64,000 bases of DNA from Chrysomallon squamiferum (lineage: Eukaryota; Mollusca; Gastropoda; Neomphalida; Peltospiridae). The notes under the pieces were generated by a model. The model was given only the letters and a program-made list of their open reading frames with translations. It was not told the origin of the DNA and ran no database searches. Position numbers and translations under genes: made by a program. The stretch spans positions 15,931,964-15,995,963 of the forward strand of contig CM022674.1 of assembly GCA_012295275.1 (NCBI GenBank), given 5' to 3'. This document shows, in pieces, positions 24,369-35,623 of the stretch; position 1 is the first letter of the stretch, and every line of letters begins with the position of its first letter.

Positions 24369-24495
24369 GCTCATCTTTGCTGCTATTCCCACTGAAGGAA
24401 TTATACGTAGTGACTATGATAAGAAAACAACACAATTTCTGGCTTTCCAGAGATCTATCATATCTCCTTTGATGCGAAATGCACCCACTTTCCTA
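24369..24495 (+). CDS. LDLR class B repeat exon, copy 2 (3' border unresolved)
   Basis: Acceptor differs (CTCTCTGTGATAG) but is intact. Same protein as copy 1 (LIFAAIPTEGIIRSDYDKK). As in copy 1 no GT donor gives the phase 1 needed by the exon at 24919, so a short exon may be missing. Confidence 0.6.
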
Positions 24496-24918
24496 GTCTT
24501 TTGGTGTTTACAATTCATTCAAATTGACGAGCCAACAACAGCCCATCTATCTATCTTTCTAACTACCTACCTAAATACCTAAATACACTTAAAAAGTATT
24601 AATCGTAAATACTAAAAGATAAGGATGAAACAAGTTTGTGAGATAGAGAGAGAGATAGAAAGAGAAAGTAATGAAAGAAAGAGAGAATTAACGAGTATGA
24701 CCAGAACAGAGAGACGGAGACCATAACAAATAAAAAAAATAATAAAAAAAAATAAAAAATAGCAGACATAATTAATCCTGTTAAATGTCGGTGTATCTTG
24801 AATATGCTTATTTATTTATTTATTTATTTATTTGTTTGTTTGTTTGTTTGTTTGTTTGTTTGTTTATTTATATATTTTTATTTTACTTATTTATTTATTT
24901 TGTAATTATTATCATCAG

Positions 24919-25081
24919 ATCACAGACTAATTTGTATAAATAAGGATCAGACGCTGTTGATATGGGAAAATGTGTGGGGTGAAGATCGCGTTCAAATCCC
25001 AGTCAATCCGAAAACATTTCTGAGGGATATAACTTTTATCCCATGGAATGGACTCATTTTCACAACCAGCAGTATGAAAAG
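24919..25081 (+). CDS. LDLR class B repeat exon, copy 2
   Basis: 163 bp, matching 10482-10644 with several replacements (LIWINKDQTLLIWENVWG region, LRDITF, LIFTTSSMK). Splice sites and phases are conserved, which supports it as a real exon. Confidence 0.8.
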
Positions 25082-25119
25082 GTGATTTGATTTGACTTTT
25101 GTTTAGTGACATTAGAACA

Positions 25120-25375
25120 AAATGAACAAGATATGCATACTAGCCACCTCTAAACTTACTATACTATTACTATAATTACAACCACTAAAACATTAACTAG
25201 ATGTACATACTAGCTTTCTCTAAACCTACTATACTATTACTACAATTACTATTACTAAAAAAATTAACAAGATATACATGCCAGCTATCTCTAAACCTGT
25301 TATACTATTAAACAATTACTACTACTAAAAAATTAACAAGATGTACATACTAGCTTCTTCTAAACCTACTAGATC
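25120..25375. repeat. 70-bp minisatellite, about 3.5 units, copy 2
   Basis: Same unit as 10690-11060 with fewer repeats. Confidence 0.85.
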
Positions 25376-25714
25376 CCACACGATATACACTTACAAATAT
25401 ATATTAATACAATAAAAGAACAGTACGAACAACAAAAGCAACAACATGACTCAATACAAATAAACAGAACAACCATATAAACACACACACTGTATAATTT
25501 AATGATGATAGTTTTAGCTGAGCCAAGAAATTTGCCTTATTTTGAGTAGAAAACAGAACCATGGATACATCCTGAAAGATGAATGAAAGGTATGTAAATA
25601 TAAAAGATTATTTACATTTCACAAATATTCTCTACATTTATAGCAAACGTAGCTATACTAGCAACAGCCAGTGAAATAATTATAAGTAAGTAAACATTTT
25701 CTTTCTTCTTGTAG

Positions 25715-25805
25715 ATTTCTTTCGTTCTATGGATGGGTCACCTCCATGGGTGTCCATGGGCAAAACCGTCTTCCCGTGTGTAGTGGTCCAACAAGCACGG
25801 CATGA
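25715..25805 (+). CDS. Alternative terminal exon, copy 2
   Basis: Equivalent of 11401-11491. Acceptor TTTCTTCTTGTAG kept, frame open in the required phase, FLSFYGWVTSMGVHGQ kept and the stop at the same place. Only silent or third-base changes were noted near its start (TTTCTTTCGTTCTATGG). Confidence 0.5.
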
Positions 25806-26830
25806 CAGTTGACATGATGCGAAAAGCAGCTCAAACAAAAAACTGATAAAAAACACCCGATGAATATAAAGCTGATAATAATTATTAAAACATTATTTAC
25901 GAAACATCATAAACGTGGTGATCAGTAAATATGATCATTGAAATTTAGATCAATTTATTACAATAATCGGACATCTCGGTTCTTGGTTTTGTTTCGGTTT
26001 CAATAGCAAAACATATCTTTGCGGTAGACATACCTAAAATAATATGAATTACTTCTATAATAAAAAAATTATTATTGATGACAATAGTTAAAAAATAAAT
26101 TTAAATAAGATTTAAATCATTGCTGATTTCGTGCTTACAAATTAGAATTTATACTAACCATATACTCGGTGTTTTATAATGTTTATTTTTATATCGATCG
26201 GAGTTGAAAATAAAAATTAATATTCGGCTAACTTCGTTTTGACGTTCGGATGTATGACGTCATCAATGCTTTGTTTACATAGATACAGTTGGCGATATTG
26301 AAGATTAGCGCATTCGAGTTAGTTCTGACTCTACTTTCCTTCCTTTTTACTTTGTATATTGAATTGCATCTGCAAGTGATGAAGGTTACATTTGTGTAGG
26401 TTTAAGTTTTATATTATTAACATATTTAAGTCCAAACTGGACATATTTTATTCACACTGAGGTTATGCTGGAATAGTTTTAGATGAAATAATCAACGATA
26501 ACTGAAAACTGCGAGTATGCATTACTTTCTAACCTCTAATGCTCTGATTCCTGTTTCTTATATTGTTAATATACCCTTGTCAAAATATGTTTATTTTTAC
26601 ACCATTGGAGGTTGACCCATTCGACGACAGAGACATTCAACCAATGGAGGTTGACCCATTCGGGGAACCCATGGATACAACCTGAGTATAAGGTATCATA
26701 ATACAATATGTTGAAACATTATTATTTTTCGCAAATATTCTCCACTTTCATATTAGACACAGCTATACTGCAAATGAAGTAAAGATAACATTATATAATA
26801 AATAAACATTTTTCTTTTCTTCTTGTACAG

Positions 26831-26951
26831 GTGGATTTCTTTGGTTCTCCCGATCGTTCACGTCCAATGCAAGGACACCGACGTCCATGGGCTCCACCCT
26901 CTTCCCGTGTGTAGCGGACCACGTGAAAAGCACGACCTGGAGCTGACTTGA
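26831..26951 (+). CDS. Terminal exon of the PAN-LDLR-B gene, copy 2
   Basis: Same sequence and frame as 12515-12635, ending LPVCSGPREKHDLELT and TGA at 26949-26951. In phase with 24919-25081. Confidence 0.7.
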
Positions 26952-29254
26952 AGCGAAAAGCAACTCAAAGCATGAACTGGCAAAAACAACTGATGAATAC
27001 AAAAGTTGACAAAACGTTTCAAACACGAAACATCATAAACATGTAAATCATGCCAGTCATTTATATCTTGATCAGTGGTGGTGATTAAAGAAGTTTTTTC
27101 CTCACAATGTTGCATTTATGAACATATATTACATAACAGTAACAAAAATTCAGAAATGTTTTAGAATACATAGATATATATTCAACCCATGTAAATTAAA
27201 AGGTGGTGTTGTTTTCTCTTTTATGCAATAAGGTTTAGCTCAGATTTTGTTTTTAAAATCTATATTATTACATAATTAAGTATAGTTTATAAATTTTAAC
27301 TTGTACTTTTTATTTATTATTTAGTGTTCAAACTCATTTCAGAAATGATATGAGATTTTATTCATACTGAGAAGACAGAAATCTCGTGTGGTTAGCCGCT
27401 TCGTATATCTTAGTAATCTATATATAGGGTATTGCTACTTTTTCTAATTTCGAATACAGTGATATTGCTTTGAAAGCCCTTTCTATATACAGATAGACAG
27501 ACAGACCAACAGAGTAGAGACAGAAGTGAATGTCCTTAAGAATCATTTATGGCATATAAATATTTCACTCTGGCTTTCTTACTCTCTCTGTCAATCTCCA
27601 GATTACTCTAATTAGATGGATTATTTTATTTTACCAGATGTTTAAGTGTAATTAAGTATTATGGGTTGTGTGTTTAAGGCGCTGTTTACAGAAACTATTA
27701 TAGACACATCTTATCTTATCATATTTACCTTCTAATCAGCAGATGAAGACTATGCTTTCAGTGTAAATAAACACAGACAATGCCAGAAATCACTAGTCTC
27801 TCATTAACAATTTATTGGTACTTCTAGTCATGCCTCCCTCCTAACACCACATATTCCTCATCACACAGTTTATATATTAAGCCAAATTCCATTGATATAT
27901 CACTCAATCCATGGACCTGCAATGAGGACCTTCTTTGTTAACAATGTGATAATGTCTGAAAAATAATTGCTTATATAATTGAAAACCTTTCAGTCCATCA
28001 TTCCCTCTTTTTATCCTTTTATTATTTTCCCAATTCTTCTTTGCACAAAAACTTTCATCCATCCGTCCATCTAACATTCCATCCATCCTTACTTACCTAC
28101 GTGTTTCTATCTATCTATCGGTCTATCTATATATTTGTTTTATTTCATCATCAATTTCTCTGGCTATTTGTCTGTCTATCTGTCTCTGTACTGGTCAACC
28201 TGTGGTTTAGCTTAATCTGCACCTGCTCACCTCTTTCTAACATAGAAACAGACTTTAATGAAGAAATCATATGATTTTTTTACTCATATACATGTGATCA
28301 TTACCTGTCTAGCTAACCATTTATTCATCACTATCCTCTGTCTGTCTGTCTGTCTATATCTATATTTATTTATATAATTATCTCTCATTCTCTGAAAAAT
28401 CATTCACACATGGCATACTTCTCTGTTTCATAGTGAGGTCAATACCTGTTCTCTCTCTGTAACAACAAACACATATAATCACACCTACATGTCAGTCTCT
28501 CTCAGTCTAGCTATCTATCTGCAATCTAACACCCATATAAACACACTCTTATTCATACATTCAGTTACATACCAATCCTCTAACATAAATACAAATACTC
28601 ATGATTATGAAGCTATGGATCTATGTATCTATATATATAATGTTTACTGTGTATGTGTTTGTGTATGTCCATCCATCCATCTATATCTACCCTCTCTAAT
28701 ACACACACATATATATATACATTAATCTATTCACTAATGTATTTTTTAATTTATATTTGATCTCTATCAATCATCTGACTCTCTCAAAAATCCACAAAAA
28801 GCACACTATCTTTGACACACATTTTTATACACAGCTGTATATATATATATATATGTACCTAATTATTGTCTACCTAACATATCAAACTATCTCTGAAGCG
28901 ATGTCTAACTATCTCTATATCAATCTATCTCACCTTCTCAGTTATACATAGCCACAGTCTATCTTGCACTCACACAAACACACACACACACACACATACG
29001 TATACACCCTCTCTATTTACATCCTTTTTAAGTATTTAAATACACTCTTTCTATCTAGTTATCTATCTATAATTATATTTATTTATGTATCTATTTATGC
29101 CATATACATAAGCAACAGAGTCAGTCGTTCTTACAGATGTGCAGGTATATATATATATATGCCTCCTAGCATCTATCTATCTTTCTAGTAATCTATCTAC
29201 CTTTCTTCTAACTATCAATTTACCTGTCTGTTATCATCTACCATCTATCCACCC

Positions 29255-29290
<36 letters not shown>

Positions 29291-29457
29291 AGTTACTTAT
29301 CCTTTTATATGCATATACATACTAATCATCTTCTACACATACAAATACATTTTCATTCCTATGCACGTGTGGGTGTATGTATAAATGTATGTATGTATGT
29401 GTGTATATCATCCAACCAGCGACACTGAAAACTATTTAGTTCATTTTAATTTATTTT
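26952..29457. other. Non-coding stretch with TCTA/TCTG/(CA)n microsatellites, copy 2
   Basis: Counterpart of 12636-15119. The (CA)n runs near 28975-29000 and 29260-29288 are longer than in copy 1. Confidence 0.6.
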
Positions 29458-30263
29458 ATTTCAAGAATTTTATTTTATTTGTTTTTCTTTCTTTGCTGAC
29501 GATGTCGTAATAAAAAGTGAAAAAAAAAGAAAAAAAAGTACGAAATGGGTACGAGATGATATATTTCGTAAACGTCAGAAAAAAATAAAAATAAAAAAGA
29601 AATGTTACCACATTTTCAGCAATTGCTTCACAGTATTAGCAATCTATGTATAAGCGGCTTCTCCAAATTACTTTTAATGATCTATGTAGAATTATTGCAC
29701 TATAAAGGTCTACATGTTTAAAAGTGTGTAAATATTGATCGACGTTCGATGCTGCTATCTTGGATTTCGATCGGAAGTTTCGGTGAGGTCACGGAAGTTA
29801 TTAAACTTCCAAATACAATTATTTTACGTCTGTTTTCTGAACTTTTTATGATTTACACTGATAAAGATGGCTGTTCAAAACCGTGATCTCATGCGCCTTT
29901 CCGAACTACTTTTTCAACTAAAATAAAATAAATAAATAAATAAAATTAAATGAAAAACATTAAATGAAATAGCAATTTTACAATAATTCATCAAATAATA
30001 ATATCACGATAAATAAACCAAAAATACAGGAAACTGGTTAGTTAAAAGAAAAAGAAAATGCAGGGAATGTTAATAAGCTGCTTCTGTCTGCTACAAAACA
30101 CTATACAGAATTGTTTATTTTCATCTAAAAGCAGCAAATCTAATTTACCGTCACCTCGCCTATGCGAGGAGTAATCTATTTTAGAAGTTCGTGGTCTAAG
30201 AGAAACAACTCTATTTAACACACACGTTGGCAAATATACAAATAAGACTGAGTGTTGAGTAAA
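29458..30263. repeat. Dispersed repeat element, copy 2 member
   Basis: Same element as 15120-15925, nearly identical to it. Confidence 0.8.
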
Positions 30264-30580
30264 ATTTAAAAAATAAAATAAAATAAAATAATAATTCAAG
30301 TCGCCTAAATATTGATAATTCACTGAATTTACTAAATTCATTAAAATTATTTTATTTAAAACTAGTAGTAAATTCTGGTAATTCTGGCCTCAGGGCAATT
30401 CTAGCCTCCGAGGTATATTATGACTTGCAGCCGCTATACTGCATTTTGAGGTTTCAAAAGTGAGTTTTATTTTTTAGTCCTAAAGACATAAGGTTAGTTA
30501 TAAATTATAATCGGTCTTTAAGTTCAGCAGAAGAAACTTGATTAATATGTGATAATTAAGCAAGAAATATGCTTTTTATT

Positions 30581-31047
30581 TTACAACACTTGGGGCAATA
30601 AAATCAAAAGGATGAGGTATGCCGAGGCATTGACAGAAGAAGAAAGTGTCAAGAGGTATGAAGAAGATTTGGCAGAGAACAAGAAGAAGAATGAGGAAGA
30701 AAAGGCAAAGAAAGCAAATATTTTAGAGGCAAAATTACAAAAAAAAATAGAAGATACCAAAGTCAAAACGGCAGTTCAATTTGAAAGCTACAGCACAACC
30801 GGTGGCTGCAGCCAAAGAAAACATTGATGGTGATGAGCCTGAACTAGAAGACAGAGATGTAGTAGATACAAAAGAAAAATGTGAACTCTGTGGCAGAGTT
30901 GATGATGGAATGAATTCTGACGAGTTCATAGGATGTGACGGGTGGCTAAATTGGTATTGTCTTGATTCTTGCGCAAATCTCGAAATCCCACCTGGTGCAG
31001 ACTTAAAAGGAATTGTAGTCTTGTATGATATTTGTCAAGGAGTTTAG
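30581..31047 (+). pseudogene. PHD-finger tail of a DDE transposase or related gene, copy 2
   Basis: Better preserved than copy 1. After the charged coil and one shared frameshift near 30780, the frame reads TKEKCELCGRVDDGMNSDEF, then IGCDGWLNWYCLDSCANLE and IPPGADL. CELC, GCD and W.C..C fit a degenerate PHD zinc finger in which some ligands (the second Cys of CD.C and the His) appear lost. The end TAG is at 31045-31047. Probably a transposon relic. A domesticated short gene is possible but the shared frameshift argues against it. Confidence 0.55.
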
Positions 31048-33340
31048 TTTACTGAAGATTTGAATTTGACTTGTATTATTATTAGGACTAATTATTAGTA
31101 TTAGTAAACAACTTTTCTTTTATTGGCTGTCTGTATGTCTGTCTATGGATTTATCTCTATATATATCTGTCTTTCTCACTCTCAATCTGTCTGTTTGTCT
31201 ATATGTCTATCCACCTACCTATCTACCTCTCAGATTTCAGTGATAAGTGCAGGTGTCGCTGTAATTAAAACTTCAGTAAAAGAAATGATAAACACTGCAG
31301 AAAACATTGATAATAAAGCAGCAACGATATTTTATCTCACTGGGAGAGATTCTGTGTATGCCTAAAATACTGAAGGATCTTAGATATTAATATTAATATT
31401 AATACATTTATTTATTTATTTATTTATTTATTTGTCCCTATTCAGAATTAATCTGTAATAGCGCAGTATATAAATTTACAGAACTCGCCTTTTCAGTATA
31501 CTTTTATTAATAGAAACGTCTATTAATGTTTCTCTACATTCTAGACTTTTCTAGTATTTAAGAAAGATGCACTTGCAAATATCAATAACATGGTGAAGTT
31601 AATTCATCTTAATCTAGCCTCTCACCTCTCAACTACAATTCTACTATCTTAATAATAAAAAAAATGAGAATAATACGCATTATTAAACGTTGATACATTA
31701 TTCAACTTGTTAGATACGTTATACTGTTAAACAAAAATTAAGCTTATTATTTATTTATTTATTTATTTATTATGCGAAATAAAATTATCTAATATTGTTA
31801 ATTAAAAAACAATACCTCTATTGTTCAATAGACTGTGTTTTCAGTACATAATAATACCGCTACGCCTCTGTTTACAACATAAAACATGTAACATCAATAG
31901 TGATGACGGTACTGAAGATGCATTTTATTTTCATAACGCCGTGTTAAATTACTCCTACTTAGCTGTTCTGTGAAACAATTTCTGTTAATAAAATGTCACA
32001 TTAGTATGGAAGTGTTCTCGATATTCACATATAATTCTACTGTTGTTTATAAAAACACGCTAACCTGGAAGACCAATCTACATTTCTGAATGTACACTTT
32101 GTTTTCGCAGTAAAATCACACCTGTAATGTTTACTATAATACTACAGTACACACATAAAACAACAACAACAACGACAACGACAACAACAATAGTAATATA
32201 AATAAAATAAAATTATAATCTTTATTCTATTTCTTTATTTCTCAATATCCATAGGACTTCAAACGTTAAGATATTTTTTGACGTAGCTTCAGCTTCACAC
32301 AGACATTTTTTTATAATTTAGTGCGTGAGAGGTGTATACTGAACATATTAAATGGGATTCTGATTTTTTTTTTTTTTTTTAAGTCGACAATGTAGGATTA
32401 TACTTGGAAAGGTGAGAAGATGATAGATTAATAATATGACATTTTACAACTTGATATATTATTTACATTTACTAACGCAGAATGCGCAAGATAAATATTT
32501 TGTTTTATAGACGATCAATGGATAATCAGAATTATTGCGCGCGCTTCTGGATTAACGACATTTTTATCAACTGTATTAGAGATTATACATGAAACAAAAT
32601 CACATGATTATTACAGATAAAACTAAATATCTAAAACCGTCAATCAAAAACAGAACCTAATGTGCTGCAACGAAATAGAGAGTTATGTACCCTATTTTCA
32701 ACAGTAGCTGTAGAGTTGATACATAGTGAGTTAGATTTCCAGATTCGAATTATTAACAAAAGGCTTAATTATTTTATTCTTTTTCGTTTTATTTTTGTTT
32801 CTCTCTTCCTGATAGTAGTAGTAATAGAAGAAAATATATTTTTTTTACTTCCAGACAAAGCGTTATATGTATTTGAGGAAATATACTTTTTCTAAGCAGA
32901 AGAACGATGAAGGTGATTTTCAATAATTACACCACAGACTGTGTTTTTGATTACATTTTTCTGGTGATTAATATTTAACCAGAATATTTTAAGAAATGTG
33001 GTACTTGTTCGTCCTATACAACGGCGAGTGTTTTGTGAAGAAACGTTTGGGTGAAACTTGTGAAGACAAGTCGGGCTGTGCAGACGTGTAGCTGGCTGTC
33101 TGGATAACATGTGTTTCATTAAAAGTTCTGCTGTCCAGTTTTGTTCTTCCAAAATTCAATCGTATTTGAGTATTTACTTAAACATGAAACTCTGAAGTAC
33201 AGTGTAGTTTACTATGGACAAACTGCTGTACGGAATTTACGTTCTATAAATTAACAAGATTTCAGTTTTATAAACTGAGATTAAATCAAAAATAGCTTGA
33301 AATATTATGAATACCACTGTTTACACTGATTATCTTTAAT

Positions 33341-33376
<36 letters not shown>

Positions 33377-33464
33377 ATATAATTTTAATTTTAATACCGA
33401 CTGCACAGTTTATATAATGGATGTTGGATATTAATATATGTATCATTATATTTGTATTTCAGAT
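31048..33464. other. Non-coding stretch around the right end of the duplicated block
   Basis: TCTG/TCTA tract at 31125-31235, AT-rich DNA, the block end at 32270, then unique AT-rich DNA with a (TAAA)n run at 33344-33380. No exon recognised on either strand. The open frame on the minus strand at 32892-33152 has no splice context or motif. Confidence 0.5.
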
Positions 33465-33465
33465 G

Positions 33466-34305
33466 GCGCTAGTTTAATCTGATATTTTAAAAGCTTCAGG
33501 TAAGATTGTATTTTTTATGATGCAAAATAGAGGTAAAACATAACAAAACATCACGTTATTTTCACTAAGTATGAATAAACGTCGCAGGTTTTATATATAA
33601 AATGTGAATTACGTCGCTTTTTACAAAACAGAAAACTTCGCTTGTCTCTGTGAATTTTAATTTTAATGTCGTTTGCTTTGCAAACTTAAATTTTGTGATT
33701 CAAGTAAAGTGTAACTTCTCACGTGTTCAGTATTAATTTTTTATTTTCAGTTTTTTTTTGTTCAGAAGAAATTGTAACTCAGCTTAACAGAAAAATATTT
33801 CACAGCAGAGGGCTTTCCCTGTATATCTAGTCATTAAGTTATTTATTTCTGAATTTAGAAGTCCAGCCCTGAATTCCACTATAAAATAAAAGGTCAGATC
33901 CATATAAATGTGATATTTGATTAACAGCAGAACAGTTTACATTAATTCAAGTTAATACATAAAACCAGCGACGTTTCTATTATAAACTGATACTGAGTGA
34001 AAATAACGTGATGTTTTATTATATTTTCCTCTATTTTGCTTCATAAAAAATATTGATAATTTCACGTACATTTTATTCTACTTAATATTAAACTTTGTAA
34101 GTTACATCATAGAAAACATGTCTGTCCTCCTGAACTAGTGTTTTATGAGATATGAGGAGATTTTGAGTTAGCCAGACGAAATATATTTCATCCTACTAAA
34201 ACATAACAATAATGTCTTTACTGTCAAGTAAATATTAATGTTTCTTTTCCAGTTATCAGTAAAATTTTGCTTGAAGCTTTTAAAATATCAGATTAAACTG
34301 GCGCC
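33466..34305. mobile_element. Foldback/MITE-type DNA transposon with long inverted ends
   Basis: The left end GGCGCTAGTTTAATCTGATA and the reverse complement of the right end GGCGCCAGTTTAATCTGATA match, and both continue TTTTAAAAGCTTCA. Homology resumes inward: TTTTTTATGATGCAAAATAG and ACATCACGTTATTTTCACT on the left are mirrored at about 33960-34055 on the right. The arms total over 130 bp. The right arm carries about 200 extra bases (34060-34255). No transposase frame lies inside, so it is non-autonomous. A target-site duplication is not clear. Confidence 0.75.
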
Positions 34306-34386
34306 TTCTCATCTACATCTCACTGACTCCAGCTTAGAAAAAGTATATTTGTAAAATATACCCAGCGCATTTCCTGCAATTTAAAA

Positions 34387-34920
34387 GTGATACTTTCTTC
34401 TGTACATATCTGGATGGAGATAAGTCTTGAGAAAGTAAGGACAGAAAAAATTCAGAACGTATCCTGGTTAGAACGTCATGTCTATGACATACACGGTAGA
34501 GAATTAGCGGAACACGTTTTAAATTTAACAAATGAACAGTTAATGTTAGCTCGTGGACTAGAACGTGCTCCGAACAGAAGAAAAAAGTATTCAAGTATAT
34601 CAAAACTTAGGAAAGAAAAGAGAAAAAATGCCAGAGTTAAAGAAAAAACAACTTTCGATGCTCTCTGTCGTGGTGAAGACGTTATTAAAGTACGACAGCG
34701 ACATCGTCTGAAATGTCGCTACCATTGCAATATCAAAAACCGCTTCTAATTCTTAAGCCTGCTAAAGAAGAATTTCTGCATTTCTCACCGAAAATTGTTC
34801 TCTATCATGATTTTATCAGTGATGCTGCAATTTAAGACACTAAAACAGTTTCTATGCCACTTTTAAAAATATCTGAAATCAGTTGTTATGAAAAGCAGCT
34901 TTTGCAATTAATGTAAAACT
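34387..34920 (+). pseudogene. Prolyl 4-hydroxylase alpha-subunit retropseudogene
   Basis: The first frame ends at TAA 34747-34749 and carries HVLNLTNEQLMLARGLERAP, then TTFDALCRGED and HRLKCRYHCNIKNR. These align with the peptide-binding helical region and the conserved LCRGE...CRYH linker of collagen prolyl 4-hydroxylase alpha subunits. In the next frame it continues LLILKPAKEEFLHFSPKIVL then YHDFISDAAI, the family's APAK.E...PRI...HD..SD.EI segment, followed by TAA at 34833-34835. So there is one frameshift and at least one nonsense codon. It is uninterrupted by introns and followed by a poly-A run (34968-34990), as in a reverse-transcribed copy. The iron-binding His residues are not reached. 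Confidence 0.72.
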
Positions 34921-34967
34921 TGGAGGTCATGACAGAGAAAGAAATATATTAAAAAAAATTAAAACTT

Positions 34968-34990
34968 AAAAAAAAAAAAAAAAAAAAAAC
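34968..34990. repeat. Poly-A tract after the retropseudogene
   Basis: Run of more than 20 A about 70 bases past the last recognisable P4H-like codons. Consistent with the tail of a retrotransposed mRNA, although A-runs are common in this DNA. Confidence 0.6.
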
Positions 34991-35335
34991 GCACTCCTCA
35001 ATAACAGACTTTTCATCCTCTGAAAACTGATACACCAATAACATTTGAAATAATAAAATATTCCAGTTTTTTGTTATTTTAGTCTTTAGAAATCTGCACT
35101 CTGTCTAAAACGGTACATCACGTTAGTCTCAATGAATCATCCGATTTTGACAGCGTCCACTGTATTTATTTTTATTGTTTATATTTTAGTTATTTATCAC
35201 ATATTAATAGTTACGGTATAATGTTTATGGTATGTAAACTGATATTCCTGGAACGTACCTACACACATTTACATTTATTACTCTTTACACAGCTATATAC
35301 GACGTTTCGTTATCAGCGATTTTCTGTGGTGTGCA

Positions 35336-35533
35336 ATGACGTACAACAAGAACCCCACAAACAGAAGAAAGAAACAAACTATAGCTGAAGGGAGATTACT
35401 CTCATATAATTTTTTATTTCGGGGTGAGGCGGGATTTCTACTTTTATTTGCGGTATTTGTTATTTATGGGGTTTTTTTTCAGTTAAATGTAAATTCTAAG
35501 AATCACGAAGAGTTGACTTCTTTATATATACAG
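35336..35533 (+). CDS. First coding exon of an unrecognised type II membrane protein
   Basis: 198 bp, exactly 66 codons from ATG to a strong donor (ATATACAG|GTAATGG). It has a basic N-terminus (NPTNRRKKQT), then a single hydrophobic segment AGFLLLFAVFVIYGVFFQL at about residues 32-50, then the polar stretch NVNSKNHEELTSLYIQ. That is the layout of a type II signal-anchor protein such as a Golgi enzyme, but no family is recognised. It ends in phase 0, and the exon candidate at 38569 starts in phase 0. Confidence 0.45.
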
Positions 35534-35623
35534 GTAATGGTAGAATATTACTTTCTTGAAATGTTTGTTGCTTCTTTTTTTTATTATTCTTTATATACTT
35601 TGGAGTACATGTTTGTAATATAG

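Noticed and set aside
32892-33152. Minus-strand 86-codon open frame with an ATG
   Set aside because: No recognisable domain, no supporting splice sites or promoter. Left as unsupported.
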